From assembly GCA_903861125.1 (NCBI GenBank), contig CAIOTF010000017.1, positions 186,001-250,000 of the forward strand: 64,000 bases of DNA, in the 5' to 3' direction. Made by a program: the position numbers and the translations under genes. The notes beneath the pieces are model-generated. The model was given only the letters and a program-made list of their open reading frames with translations. It did not search any database and was not told the origin of the DNA. The DNA comes from an uncultured Ignavibacteriota bacterium (lineage in GTDB: Bacteria > Bacteroidota > Ignavibacteria > UBA10030 > UBA8401). Position 1 is the first letter of the stretch, and every line of letters starts with the position of its first letter. Below, piece by piece: positions 35,535-46,742 of this stretch.

Positions 35535-37298
35535 ATGCTATATAAAAAACGAACACATACCTGCGGTGATCTTCGTGCGTCCCATGTTGGTCAATCTGTT
35601 ACGCTGACCGGATGGGTCGATACACGCCGTGATCTCGGCGGCGTGATTTTCATCGATCTTCGTGACCGCTATGGAAAAACACAAGTTGTTTTTAACCCAA
35701 AGCACAGCGAAGCAATTCATACACTTGCAAAAGAACTTCGGACCGAATTTGTAATTTCTGTTTCAGGATACGTCGAAAAACGTCCCGATGGAACCGATAA
35801 CAGTAAATTATTGACCGGGGCGATCGATGTTTTGGCTGACGACCTTACGATTTTGAATAAGGCGGAGACAACCCCGTTCCCGATTGACGATAAGATCGAA
35901 ACAAATGAGGATCTCCGGCTTAAATACCGTTACCTTGATCTTCGGCGTGAACCGATGCAGAAGAATTTACTGCTGCGCCATACTATGTATCAGATCACGC
36001 GTCGCTATTTTGATGAACATAGTTTTGTGGAAATTGAGACTCCGGTCTTGATGAAAAGTACTCCGGAAGGAGCACGCGATTTTCTTGTCCCCAGCCGAAT
36101 CAATCCCGGAAAATTCTATGCGCTGCCGCAGTCGCCGCAGACGTATAAGCAGATATTGATGGTAGCCGGTTACGACCGCTATTTCCAGATTGTGAAATGT
36201 TTCCGCGATGAGGATCTGCGGGCTGATCGTCAGCTTGAATTCACACAGATTGATGTTGAAATGTCCTTTGTGGATGAATCGGATATTCAAACGATCGTTG
36301 AAGGCTTAATGCAACGGTTTATGAAAGAGATTAAAGGAATAGACGTGGCCGTTCCGTTTCCCCGTCTTACATACAAAGATGCGATGGAAGGATACGGAAG
36401 TGACAAACCCGATCTCCGTTTTGATCTGAAGTGCGCCGATTTTAGCACCCTGGTGAAGGAATCCGGCTTCAAAGTATTTACGGAAAATGTTAAAAAAGGC
36501 GGAGTCGTTGCCGGGTTTGCTGTGCCGGGTGGTGCGGCTTACACTCGTAATCAGATGGATAATCTTGTCGACTTCACAAAATCACTCGGTGTTGGCGGAC
36601 TTGCATATATTAAATTGACCGAAAAAGGAATTGAATCAGCGATTGAAAAATTTCTTGGAAATGATGTATGCATGAAAATCTGCGAAGCTGCCGGTGCAAA
36701 AGTCGGCGACAACGTGTTGATCGTAGCAGATAACTGGCAGAAAACATATACAACGCTTGGAACGCTTCGTTTGGAAATTGCGAAACGGATGAATTTGATT
36801 GACGACAATAAATGGAACCTTCATTGGGTCGTTGATTTTCCGATGTTTGATTACTCCGAAGAAGAAAAACGGCATGTAGCAATGCATCATCCGTTTACAG
36901 CGCCAAATCCCGAAGATGCTCATCTTCTGGATGGTGATGCAACCAAAGCACGTGCTCGCGCATATGATCTTGTAATGAATGGAAATGAGATCGCTGGCGG
37001 AAGCATTCGTATCCATGATTCATCATTGCAAAGCAAAGTATTTGGTCTGTTAGGTATAGGACCCGAAGAAGCAAAAATGAAATTCGGCTTTATGCTCGAT
37101 GCATTCAGATACGGAGCACCGCCGCATGGTGGTATTGCGTTCGGTTTTGACCGCATAGCCATGCTGTTTGCCGGTGCAAAATCTATACGCGACGTGATCG
37201 CATTTCCAAAAACGTCAAGCGGAGTTTCTCTGATGGATGATAATCCTTCAACGGTCGATACGAAACAGCTCGATGAACTTCATATAAAATTGAAATAA
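35535..37298 (+). CDS. aspS: Aspartyl-tRNA synthetase (bacterial type)
   Basis: A 587-residue class IIb synthetase. The N-terminal OB-fold reads CGDLRASHVGQSVTLTGWVD. Motif 1 region FDEHSFVEIETPVLMKSTPE, motif 2 FRDEDLRADRQLEFTQIDVE and motif 3 GGIAFGFDRIAMLFAGAKSI are present, and the GAD insertion typical of bacterial enzymes occupies ~290-430. It charges tRNA-Asp; whether it also charges tRNA-Asn cannot be read here. The gene follows a terminator and is itself followed by a hairpin. Confidence 0.97.
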   Translation: MLYKKRTHTCGDLRASHVGQSVTLTGWVDTRRDLGGVIFIDLRDRYGKTQVVFNPKHSEAIHTLAKELRTEFVISVSGYVEKRPDGTDNSKLLTGAIDVLADDLTILNKAETTPFPIDDKIETNEDLRLKYRYLDLRREPMQKNLLLRHTMYQITRRYFDEHSFVEIETPVLMKSTPEGARDFLVPSRINPGKFYALPQSPQTYKQILMVAGYDRYFQIVKCFRDEDLRADRQLEFTQIDVEMSFVDESDIQTIVEGLMQRFMKEIKGIDVAVPFPRLTYKDAMEGYGSDKPDLRFDLKCADFSTLVKESGFKVFTENVKKGGVVAGFAVPGGAAYTRNQMDNLVDFTKSLGVGGLAYIKLTEKGIESAIEKFLGNDVCMKICEAAGAKVGDNVLIVADNWQKTYTTLGTLRLEIAKRMNLIDDNKWNLHWVVDFPMFDYSEEEKRHVAMHHPFTAPNPEDAHLLDGDATKARARAYDLVMNGNEIAGGSIRIHDSSLQSKVFGLLGIGPEEAKMKFGFMLDAFRYGAPPHGGIAFGFDRIAMLFAGAKSIRDVIAFPKTSSGVSLMDDNPSTVDTKQLDELHIKLK

Positions 37299-37310
37299 GT
37301 AATTCAATAT

Positions 37311-37332
37311 CCGCTGCGTTACAACGCAGCGG
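37311..37332 (+). terminator. Hairpin, probable terminator after aspS
   Basis: A perfect 9-bp GC-rich stem (37311-37319 with 37324-37332) closed by a 4-base loop, 13 bases after the stop. The T run is poor (TTGCCTC). Confidence 0.55.
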
Positions 37333-37377
37333 TTGCCTCACACTTGAACAACATTCAAGAATGAGAAACAGAGGATC

Positions 37378-38739
37378 ATGAAAGAAAAAATCCGTATAGC
37401 ATCCGGTCAGGGTTTTTGGGGTGACCTTCAAACGGCTCCGGTCGATCAGGTCCGTAAAGGTCCGGTTGATTATATGATGCTCGATTATCTTGCCGAAGTG
37501 ACCATGTCCATCATGCAGAAGCAAAAGTTGAAGGATCCGAAACTTGGCTATGCAAAAGATCTTATCTCGGTCTTCGAAACCATACTTCCCGATATTGTCC
37601 AAAAAGGAATCAAGGTAATAACCAACGGCGGCGGAGTGAATCCGATCGCATGCCGTGATGCCATTTACGAAGTTGCTAAGAAGCTGAATATTAAAAATCT
37701 TAGGATCGGCGTTGTGCATGGAGACGATATTCTTCCTGAGATCGATACCCTTGCATCGAAAGGCATGATGCTGGACAATATGGAAACGGACGAGAAGTTA
37801 GCCTCGGTTCGGAAGAATGTGATCAGTGCGAATGTTTATTTTGGTGCTCAACCGATCGTTGAAGCATTACGGCAGGGAGCTCAGATTGTTATCACCGGGC
37901 GCACTACGGATACGGGACTGACACTTGCGCCGATGGTCTATGAATTCGACTGGAAGTGGGATGACTGGAACAAGATTGCTGCCGGCACTGTTGCCGGACA
38001 TATCCTTGAATGCGGTGGTCAGGCAAGCGGAGGAAATTTTACCGGCGATTGGAGATCAGTTCCTGATCTGGCAAACATAGGTTTTCCTATTGCCGAGGCA
38101 TATCCAAATGGTAATTTCGTCATCACAAAACATGATCATACCGGCGGATTGGTTTCGAGTGCGACGGTGAAGGAACAGTTGCTGTACGAGATTGGGAACC
38201 CGAAAAATTATATCACGCCGGACTGTATCGCCGATTTCACCTCAATACATTTGAAAGATATTGGAACCAACAGAGTGGAAGTATCGGGAATTCAAGGAGG
38301 GCCGGCAACGGACTCTTATAAAGTTTCAATGGCGTATTATGACGGTTATACTGCATTCTCAACATTAACATATGCATGGCCGGATGCGCTGGATAAAGCG
38401 AAGAAAGCAGATGAAATTTTACGCACGCGTTTGCAGAATTTGGGTTTGCAGTTTGAAGAAATCCGAACGGAGTTTCTCGGTTATAATTCATGCTTTGGTC
38501 CGCTGGCATCGAATGCTGATGCATTGAATGAAGTCGTGATGCGTGTAGGTGTGCGAGGAAAAGATAAGAACGCTATGGAACGGTTCAGCAGGGAAATAGC
38601 GCCGTTGATTCTGACAGGACCGCCGTCGGTGACTGGTTTTGCCGCAGGTCGACCAAAGCCGAGCGAAGTGATTGCCTATTGGCCGGCGCTTCTTTCAAAA
38701 TCAGCCGTGACGCCGAAGGTAGAGGTTTCCACGATATGA
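37378..38739 (+). CDS. AtuA-family (DUF1446) protein
   Basis: A 453-residue protein with the DUF1446/AtuA pattern: IASGQGFWGDLQTAPVDQV at the N-terminus, then VITNGGGVNPIACRDAI, VITGRTTDTGLTLAPM, AAGTVAGHILECGGQASGGN and LVSSATVKEQLLYEI. AtuA takes part in acyclic terpene (citronellol/geraniol) breakdown in Pseudomonas, but most family members are uncharacterised and are near acyl-CoA carboxylases; no such genes are here. AGAGGATC is the ribosome site. The next gene overlaps the stop by ATGA and encodes the small domain that is fused to the C-terminus in many relatives. Confidence 0.85.
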   Translation: MKEKIRIASGQGFWGDLQTAPVDQVRKGPVDYMMLDYLAEVTMSIMQKQKLKDPKLGYAKDLISVFETILPDIVQKGIKVITNGGGVNPIACRDAIYEVAKKLNIKNLRIGVVHGDDILPEIDTLASKGMMLDNMETDEKLASVRKNVISANVYFGAQPIVEALRQGAQIVITGRTTDTGLTLAPMVYEFDWKWDDWNKIAAGTVAGHILECGGQASGGNFTGDWRSVPDLANIGFPIAEAYPNGNFVITKHDHTGGLVSSATVKEQLLYEIGNPKNYITPDCIADFTSIHLKDIGTNRVEVSGIQGGPATDSYKVSMAYYDGYTAFSTLTYAWPDALDKAKKADEILRTRLQNLGLQFEEIRTEFLGYNSCFGPLASNADALNEVVMRVGVRGKDKNAMERFSREIAPLILTGPPSVTGFAAGRPKPSEVIAYWPALLSKSAVTPKVEVSTI

Positions 38740-39059
38740 AAATTAATCTATATCACATAGCACACGCGCGTTCCGGCGATAAGGGAGATACCGGTAATGT
38801 GGGCGTGATCGCACGAAAACCGGAATATTATCCGTTGCTGCTGAAATATCTGACCGTTGAACGGGTCAAGAAGCATTTTGAAGGGATCTGCTTGGGGAAT
38901 GTGGAACGCTTTGAACTTCCCAATATTGAAGCTTTGAATTTTCTCCTTCACAATTCACTCGGCGGTGGAGGAACAACATCATTAAAGAATGATGCGCAGG
39001 GAAAGACTTTAAGCAGTGTCATGCTGAGACTGGAACTTGATATCAAGGAAACAATATAA
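38736..39059 (+). CDS. AtuA-associated small domain protein
   Basis: A 107-residue protein starting at ATG 38736, which overlaps the stop codon of the AtuA-like gene. The sequence LYHIAHARSGDKGDTGNVGV, then HFEGICLGNVERFELPNIEA and LHNSLGGGGTTSLKNDAQGK, matches the ferredoxin-fold domain found at the C-terminus of AtuA-like proteins. Here it is a separate polypeptide, so the two products probably form one complex. Its stop overlaps the start of prfB (TAATG), linking all three genes in one transcript. Confidence 0.85.
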   Translation: MKINLYHIAHARSGDKGDTGNVGVIARKPEYYPLLLKYLTVERVKKHFEGICLGNVERFELPNIEALNFLLHNSLGGGGTTSLKNDAQGKTLSSVMLRLELDIKETI

Positions 39060-40169
39060 TGTTTGACAATTCAAAAGAAGAATTAAAAAAATTACAAGAA
39101 CGCCTCGCACAACTACGGGGGTTTCTTTGACATTGAAGTCAAACAAAGTGAAATAGACTCCCTCCAACAAAAGACCTCCGAACCGAATTTCTGGAATGAT
39201 AACGTCGCCGCACAAAAAGTAATGCAGGAGATCAATACCCGTAAATCATGGGTTGATGCATGGTCTGCCTGTGGCCGTATGATCGGTGACGCGGGTGCAT
39301 TTATCGAACTGGCGGAAGAATCGAATGATGAATCTCTGCAGAAGGATATCGATGCTGAGTTGCTGAAGATCTCTAACGCTTTTGCCGATATAGAATTCCG
39401 CAACATGCTGAGCGGTACGGACGATAAACGTAATGCCATTCTAACGGTCCACTCAGGCGCCGGAGGAACAGAATCGCAGGATTGGGCCGAGATGCTGCTG
39501 CGGATGTATTCCCGCTGGTGTGAAAAAAACGGATATACCGTCTCTCTTGCAGATCGGCAGGATGGCGACGGTGCCGGGATCAAAAGTGCTACGATCGAGA
39601 TCATGGGAGATTTTGCGTTCGGATATTTGAAAGCGGAGATCGGAGTTCATCGCCTCGTACGCATTTCACCGTTTGACGCCAACAAACGCCGCCACACATC
39701 GTTTGCATCCGTCTTCGTTTATCCGGAGATTGAGGATGATGTTGCAATTGAGGTCAATCCTGCTGATATCGAAATGGATACGTACCGTGCCGGCGGAAAG
39801 GGAGGACAGAATGTCAACAAAGTTGAAACTGCAGTACGTCTCCGACACATTCCAAGCGGAGTTATTGTTGCCTGCCAGGAAGAACGTTCCCAATTCCAGA
39901 ACCGTGAACGTGCTATGAAAATGCTGAAATCGCGTTTATACCAGATCCGTAAAGAGGAAGAGGAAGCACGGCTTGCAGTGATCGAAGGGACAAAGAAAAA
40001 AATTGAATGGGGAAGTCAGATCCGTTCCTATGTATTTCATCCGTACAACATGGTGAAAGATCATCGAACGGAACACGAAACAAGCGACACACAAGGTGTG
40101 ATGGATGGCGATCTCGATAAATTCATCAAAGCATATCTGATGCAGGCAAGCAATCAAAAGGTCGCATAA
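39059..40169 (+). CDS. prfB: Peptide chain release factor 2 with programmed +1 frameshift
   Basis: The first 23 codons run from ATG 39059 to the in-frame TGA at 39128-39130. The site CTT TGA C is preceded by the Shine-Dalgarno-like GGGGG three bases upstream, the same arrangement as in E. coli. A +1 shift (skipping T39128) continues at GAC 39129 and gives a 369-residue RF2. It has the stop-codon-reading SPF motif ([10 protein letters not shown]) and the GGQ motif at 248-250 ([11 protein letters not shown]). RF2 frees the peptide at UGA and UAA; low RF2 slows termination at its own UGA and raises frameshifting, so the gene regulates itself. A permease gene follows after one base. Confidence 0.96.
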
Positions 40170-40170
40170 C

Positions 40171-41400
40171 ATGGCATTTACCACATTTGTCGCGCGGCGA
40201 TTCCTGCAATTCCAAAAATCATCCCGCTCTCAAAATTTCATCTCATTTGTTACTTTGATCTCTATTGCCGGGGTGACGCTTGGAGTTGCGTCACTCATTA
40301 TCGCTTTAACGATCCTTGGTGGATTTGAAAAGGAATTGAAGGAAAAAGTGATCGGTTTCACCACGCATATTCAGGTGACAACGTACACCAATCAGCCGAT
40401 CCGTTATTATCAGAACGTCGAGGCAAAGCTCAAAAAAGAGATTCCGAACATCCGGTCCGTTTCTGCATTTATTGCAAAGGAAGGAATGGTAAATTACGGC
40501 GAATCAACGGAAGGAATTATTGTAAAAGGAATTGAAAAGGTATCCGGTGAGAGCGGCATTCAACAGTATCTGATCGATGGCACGGTAAATTTTGACAAAA
40601 TATCAGATGGAATGTATGGTTGCGTTGTCGGGAAGAAATTGTTGAAAACACTTGGGGCTGCTATCAACGACACGGTCCTCGTTTTTGGTCTTCAAGGTCA
40701 TATTCAGACCTCGCTTGCGCCCAACGTGATGGCATTTGTTGTGAAAGGCGTATATGAATCCGGAATGTCTGAATACGACGATATTTATTTTTTTACAGGC
40801 ATACCCGCGGTACAGCATCTGATCAACTTCGAACAGGCAGTCTCAGGATTTGAGATCATGCTGAATGATATTAATAGTGCGCCGGAAACTGCGAAAGAAG
40901 TCATGGATGTACTGGGGTATCCCTTTAATGCGAAAACACTGTTTCAGCTATATCGTAATCTTTTCACATGGATTGAACTTCAAAAAGAACCGATACCCCT
41001 TATTCTGGGACTGATTATTACTGTGGCAGCGGTGAATATTGTCGGCACATTATTGATGCTGGTGTTAGAAAAAAGAAAACAGGTAGGTATTCTACGTTCA
41101 TTGGGGGCTTCACGTTCTTCAATAAAAAGGATATTTCTGATTAAAGGCGCAATTATTGCATTCGTCGGAACGCTACTGGGAAATGTTCTTGGATTTCTTA
41201 TTTGCTGGTCGCAGCAGCAGTATCAGTTCTTTTCACTCCCGTCGGCAATCTATTTTATGAAAACAGTACCGATCTATTTTAAGCCGGAAAATTTTATCAT
41301 CGTTTCAGCCATCAGTATTGTGCTCTGTATTCTGGCATCGTATGTCCCCGCGCAGTTAGCGGCAAAACTTGATCCCATTAAAGCCATAAGGCTCGGTTAG
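40171..41400 (+). CDS. LolC/LolE-family ABC transporter permease (first copy)
   Basis: A 409-residue permease of the FtsX/MacB superfamily, LolC/E branch. One membrane helix near residues 28-50 (FVTLISIAGVTLGVASLIIAL) is followed by a periplasmic domain (~60-260) and three more helices (PLILGLIITVAAVNIVGTLL; IIAFVGTLLGNVLGFLICW; IVLCILASYVPAQLAAKLDP). The cytoplasmic motif EKRKQVGILRSLGASRSSIK is the usual coupling helix. In Lol systems it takes lipoproteins from the inner membrane. It overlaps the next gene by one base. Confidence 0.9.
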   Translation: MAFTTFVARRFLQFQKSSRSQNFISFVTLISIAGVTLGVASLIIALTILGGFEKELKEKVIGFTTHIQVTTYTNQPIRYYQNVEAKLKKEIPNIRSVSAFIAKEGMVNYGESTEGIIVKGIEKVSGESGIQQYLIDGTVNFDKISDGMYGCVVGKKLLKTLGAAINDTVLVFGLQGHIQTSLAPNVMAFVVKGVYESGMSEYDDIYFFTGIPAVQHLINFEQAVSGFEIMLNDINSAPETAKEVMDVLGYPFNAKTLFQLYRNLFTWIELQKEPIPLILGLIITVAAVNIVGTLLMLVLEKRKQVGILRSLGASRSSIKRIFLIKGAIIAFVGTLLGNVLGFLICWSQQQYQFFSLPSAIYFMKTVPIYFKPENFIIVSAISIVLCILASYVPAQLAAKLDPIKAIRLG

Positions 41401-42620
41401 TGAAATATACATTTTTCATAGCAAAACGGTATCTGCTCGCAAAAAAAGAGGCGAGTTTCATCACGGTGATCTCGTTGATCTCGATTCTTGGCGTGACCAT
41501 CGGTGTTGCAGCGCTGATCGTTGTTCTTTCCGTTTTCAACGGCTTTAACGGTTTGGTGACGGACATTCTTGTTGGTTTTGATCCTCATGTAAGGGTCCAG
41601 ATCAATAAAAATATCAATCCTGATGAGTTGGGTTCAATCAACAGGTACGTCGATTCTCAGACAAATGTCATCGGCTATTCCGGTTACGTTTCCGGTAAAG
41701 GTATGCTGATTTCGAAGAAAACGACCAAAGTAATTTTTATCCGTGGACTTGAGACGAAATCAATTTCAAAGGTTTCCGGAGTATCTCAAAGCATGATCAT
41801 TGGGAACACGAATTTCAGCGAAACCGAATCGGAAATTGTAATTGGCTACAGTCTGGCCGACAAATTAGGTATCGGCATTGATGATACGTTATACGTTGTT
41901 ACATCAGCCGGTGTGCAGGACGCGCTTACCGGAATTGCGCTGCCGCAATTATTTGCATTACGGGTGATCGGCATTTATGAAGCACGTAATAAGGATTATG
42001 ACGGAACATATGCATTTACATCGCTATCCACGGCAAAGCAATTATTCGCAACCGCATCGGTACAAGGATTTGATATCCGCCTCAGTTCCATTGATGATTC
42101 CGAAAAATTTATATCGGGAATACGTTCACGGTATGGTAATTCCGTCACAGCACAATCATGGTATGATCTGCATAGAGATCTTTATTCCGTTATGCAGGTG
42201 GAACGTTGGACAGCTTTTGTCATTCTTGCACTGATCATCGCCGTTGCTTCTTTCAATTTGCTTGGTTCTTTGACAATGACGGTCATCGAGAAAACACGCG
42301 ATATCGGAATTCTAAAAGCGATGGGTGCAACACAAAAAGATATTCTGACAATATTTCGTTTGGAAGGTGCACTGGTCGGTATTGTTGGATCTTTGCTCGG
42401 TCTGGGATTAGGTTCACTGATATGCTGGATGCAGATCAAGTTCCATTTATTTGCATTGGATTCAAACGTGTATATCATACCGGCAATTCCTATCGAGATG
42501 AGAACGATGGATATGATATTGGTTCCGCTTTCTGCACTACTCTTGTGTTCACTTGCCGCATATTATCCGTCAAAACGCGCGGCATTATTACAGCCATCCG
42601 AAGCAGTCCGTTGGGAGTAA
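41400..42620 (+). CDS. LolC/LolE-family ABC transporter permease (second copy)
   Basis: A 406-residue paralogue of the preceding permease, starting with GTG at 41400, which shares its first base with the previous stop codon. It has the same layout: ITVISLISILGVTIGVAALI helix, a periplasmic domain with VIGYSGYVSGKGML, the EKTRDIGILKAMGATQKDIL coupling helix, and the C-terminal helices. Together with the first copy and the ATPase it would form a LolCDE-like heterodimeric exporter. Which copy is LolC and which LolE cannot be told. Confidence 0.9.
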   Translation: MKYTFFIAKRYLLAKKEASFITVISLISILGVTIGVAALIVVLSVFNGFNGLVTDILVGFDPHVRVQINKNINPDELGSINRYVDSQTNVIGYSGYVSGKGMLISKKTTKVIFIRGLETKSISKVSGVSQSMIIGNTNFSETESEIVIGYSLADKLGIGIDDTLYVVTSAGVQDALTGIALPQLFALRVIGIYEARNKDYDGTYAFTSLSTAKQLFATASVQGFDIRLSSIDDSEKFISGIRSRYGNSVTAQSWYDLHRDLYSVMQVERWTAFVILALIIAVASFNLLGSLTMTVIEKTRDIGILKAMGATQKDILTIFRLEGALVGIVGSLLGLGLGSLICWMQIKFHLFALDSNVYIIPAIPIEMRTMDMILVPLSALLLCSLAAYYPSKRAALLQPSEAVRWE

Positions 42621-42622
42621 CA

Positions 42623-43291
42623 ATGATCTTAGAAGCGAAAAATATTCATAAGCGGTATCAAACAGGTGTATCAGGAACTCTTGATGTGCTGAAGGGAATA
42701 TCACTCTCTTTTGCACAAGGAGAGATTGTTGCCATCGTCGGACAATCGGGAGCAGGGAAAAGCACTCTTGTTCATCTTTTAGGTCTGCTTGATAAGCCAT
42801 CAGAAGGTGAAATTTTGTTTGAAGAACGAGATGTGACAAAATATTCCGATGAACAAATATCAAAGGTGAGGAATGAGAATATCGGTTTCGTCTTTCAATT
42901 CCATCATTTACTGCCGGAATTTTCGGCCGTTGAAAATGTGTTAATGCCTTCTCTAATTGCAGGAAACAAAGCCTCCGCACAGCTGCCGAGGGCAAAACAG
43001 TTGCTGAATGAAGTAGGCTTGACTGAAAGGGAGCATCATAAACCAAGTGAACTTTCGGGCGGTGAACAACAGAGAGTTGCAGTTGCTAGGGCATTAATGA
43101 ACTCACCCAAAATTATCTTTGCCGACGAACCCTCGGGCAATCTGGATGCAGAAAATGCGGAAAAGCTACATAACCTTCTTTTTGATCTCCGCACCAGGTA
43201 TAATCAAACATTTGTGATTGTTACGCATAATAAGGACCTTGCTAACCGAGCTGACCGCATCATAACTCTCTCTAATGGTTTAATCGTCTAA
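42623..43291 (+). CDS. lolD: LolD-like ABC transporter ATPase
   Basis: Start ATG 42623, two bases after the permease stop; 222 residues. It has Walker A GQSGAGKST (40-48), the Q loop VFQFHHLLPEFSAVENVLMP, the signature LSGGEQQRVAVARAL, Walker B IIFADEPSGNLD and the switch His in VIVTHNKDLA, all typical of the LolD/MacB-type ATPase. It powers the two permeases encoded just upstream, most likely for release of outer-membrane lipoproteins. A longer open frame upstream in this phase runs through the permease gene and is not used. Confidence 0.92.
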   Translation: MILEAKNIHKRYQTGVSGTLDVLKGISLSFAQGEIVAIVGQSGAGKSTLVHLLGLLDKPSEGEILFEERDVTKYSDEQISKVRNENIGFVFQFHHLLPEFSAVENVLMPSLIAGNKASAQLPRAKQLLNEVGLTEREHHKPSELSGGEQQRVAVARALMNSPKIIFADEPSGNLDAENAEKLHNLLFDLRTRYNQTFVIVTHNKDLANRADRIITLSNGLIV

Positions 43292-43309
43292 TAATCAGCA
43301 CCAAAACAC

Positions 43310-43338
43310 TTGACAAACATCCAATATGTCGTTATATT
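43310..43338 (+). promoter_or_regulatory. sigma70-like promoter of groESL
   Basis: TTGACA at 43310-43315 and TATATT at 43333-43338 with an exact 17-base spacer. The last two bases of the -10 box overlap the CIRCE operator, so repressor binding would block RNA polymerase. Confidence 0.75.
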
Positions 43339-43363
43339 AGCACTCGAAATGAGGGAGTGCTAA
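43337..43363. promoter_or_regulatory. CIRCE operator (HrcA binding site)
   Basis: Perfect consensus TTAGCACTC, nine spacer bases, GAGTGCTAA. In other bacteria HrcA binds this site and represses groESL until heat shock or protein misfolding draws GroEL away from HrcA. hrcA itself is not in the window. Confidence 0.97.
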
Positions 43364-43416
43364 ATAATTACGCTTCCCATAACTTGAAACAAATCAACAT
43401 GTTATAAGGAGGTTCT

Positions 43417-43707
43417 ATGAAAATTCATCCATTATCAGATCGAATCGTTGTAAAACCCGCTGAAGCGGAAGAAAAGACCAAGGGCGGTCTTTACCTTCCT
43501 GACACAGCGAAAGAAAAACCGGTTTGGGGAGAAGTTATTGCTGTAGGCCCGGGCAAAACCACAGACGAAGGAAAAAAAGTTCCTATGGAAGTAAAAGTCG
43601 GTGATAAAGTTCTGTATGGCAAGTATTCCGGTACTGAAGTTACCGTAGACGGACAAGAAGTGCTTATTATGCGTGAGAGCGATCTCTTCGCAATTATGCC
43701 GAACTAA
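43417..43707 (+). CDS. groES: Co-chaperonin GroES
   Basis: A 96-residue GroES with the usual start [20 protein letters not shown], the mobile loop [16 protein letters not shown] and the end [18 protein letters not shown]. It forms the heptameric lid of the GroEL chamber. AAGGAGG is the ribosome site. Its transcript starts at the promoter overlapped by CIRCE and continues into groEL 31 bases later. Confidence 0.98.
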   Translation: MKIHPLSDRIVVKPAEAEEKTKGGLYLPDTAKEKPVWGEVIAVGPGKTTDEGKKVPMEVKVGDKVLYGKYSGTEVTVDGQEVLIMRESDLFAIMPN

Positions 43708-43714
43708 ATTTTGA

Positions 43715-45373
<1,659 letters not shown>

Positions 45374-45410
45374 TATTCTCCGATGCATTCGGCAGGTTCA
45401 GATACACAGA

Positions 45411-45444
45411 CCCTCAGTCAAAGTTCTTGGCTGAGGGTTTTTTT
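45411..45444 (+). terminator. Rho-independent terminator after groEL
   Basis: Seven-pair stem CCCTCAG/CTGAGGG (45411-45417 with 45431-45437), 13-base loop, then a run of seven Ts. Confidence 0.85.
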
Positions 45445-45478
45445 ATTTCTATATTCTAAGAAATGAAAGGGTTTACGA

Positions 45479-46675
45479 ATGTCATTTCAATCTAAAATAG
45501 ACCAAATACAGGAAAAACTGAACATTGATAAATTGGATGGTTGGTTGCTCTATAATTTCCGGAACAACAATTCCTTTGCCACAAAGATATTGGAAATGTC
45601 ATCCGGTAAACTCTCGTCGCGCCGTTATTTTTATTACATCCCAGCCAAAGGAACGCCGCAAAAGCTAGTCCATAATATCGAACAATATGACCTTGATCAC
45701 CTTCCGGGAGAAAAGACAGTCTACAGTCAATGGAAAACATTGCACGAAGGAATACGGAAGATACTCTCCGGTTCAAAGACAATTTGTATGGAATATTCAC
45801 CCAATAATGATATTCCATATCTTTCCAAAGTTGATGCCGGTACTCTTGAATTCATCCGTTCTTTTGGAGTAAATATCGTTTCGTCGGGAGATATTGTGCA
45901 GTATTTCGAAGCTCGGTGGAACGATGAACAGTATGCTGATGCTCAGGATACGGCAAATATACTATTACAAATAGTTGACAAGGCTTTCAAGTTCATCGGA
46001 GAGCATTTGCGTGGCGGAAAGAAAGTTACCGAATACGATGTTCAGCAATTGATCATGGGAGAATTTAGCAAGAACAATCTTACCACGTACGCACCGGCAA
46101 ATTGTTCTGTTAACGGCAACGGAGCCAATCCGCATTATGATCCAAGCGTAGAACAGTCGTCCGAAATCAAAAAAGGAGATTATATTCTTATTGATTGGTG
46201 GGCGAAGAAGGATAAACCGGGGGCGGTCTATGCCGATTTTACATGGGTCGGTTATGCCGGTACCGTCATTCCAAAAAAATATCAAGAAGTATATAATATT
46301 GTAATGGGGTCGCGTGATGCAGCGGTTGAATACTTGAAAAAAGAATTCTCAGCTGGCCGGAAAGTACGCGGGTGTGATGTTGATGATGTGACTAGAAAAT
46401 ATATTGAAGAACGCGGATACGGTAAATATTTCGTTCATCGCACTGGACATAATATTGGAGAAGAGGTACACGGGAACGGCGCGCATATTGACAATTTTGA
46501 GACAATGGATGTCCGCGAGATAATTCCTGAAACCTGTTTCTCCATCGAACCGGGAATTTATCTTCCTGATGAATTCGGCGTACGGCTGGAGATTGATGTT
46601 TATATTTCCAAGAACAAAGAAGTGATCTTACTCGGCAATACATTTCAAAAAGAGATTGTAACAATAGATTGCTGA
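45479..46675 (+). CDS. M24-family metallopeptidase (Xaa-Pro aminopeptidase-like)
   Basis: A 398-residue protein with an N-terminal creatinase-like domain (~1-160) and a C-terminal pita-bread M24 domain. Expected metal ligands are seen: the two Asp in ILIDWWAKKDKPGAVYADFT, His in HRTGHNIGEEVHGNGAH, Glu in CFSIEPGIYLPDEFGVRLE and the final Glu in RLEIDVYI. It should remove the N-terminal residue before proline in peptides. The protein is cytoplasmic (no signal peptide). The SDR gene follows 67 bases later without a terminator between them. Confidence 0.9.
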   Translation: MSFQSKIDQIQEKLNIDKLDGWLLYNFRNNNSFATKILEMSSGKLSSRRYFYYIPAKGTPQKLVHNIEQYDLDHLPGEKTVYSQWKTLHEGIRKILSGSKTICMEYSPNNDIPYLSKVDAGTLEFIRSFGVNIVSSGDIVQYFEARWNDEQYADAQDTANILLQIVDKAFKFIGEHLRGGKKVTEYDVQQLIMGEFSKNNLTTYAPANCSVNGNGANPHYDPSVEQSSEIKKGDYILIDWWAKKDKPGAVYADFTWVGYAGTVIPKKYQEVYNIVMGSRDAAVEYLKKEFSAGRKVRGCDVDDVTRKYIEERGYGKYFVHRTGHNIGEEVHGNGAHIDNFETMDVREIIPETCFSIEPGIYLPDEFGVRLEIDVYISKNKEVILLGNTFQKEIVTIDC

Positions 46676-46742
46676 TGTATATTATTCCGCTGTATTATGT
46701 CTGAACGCTGCAAATTGTATGTAGGCGAATTAAGTATCAACA

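Noticed and set aside
42206-42622. Extended upstream start for the LolD-like ATPase
   Set aside because: The extra ~139 codons overlap the permease gene in another frame and read as nonsense; ATG 42623 matches the family start.
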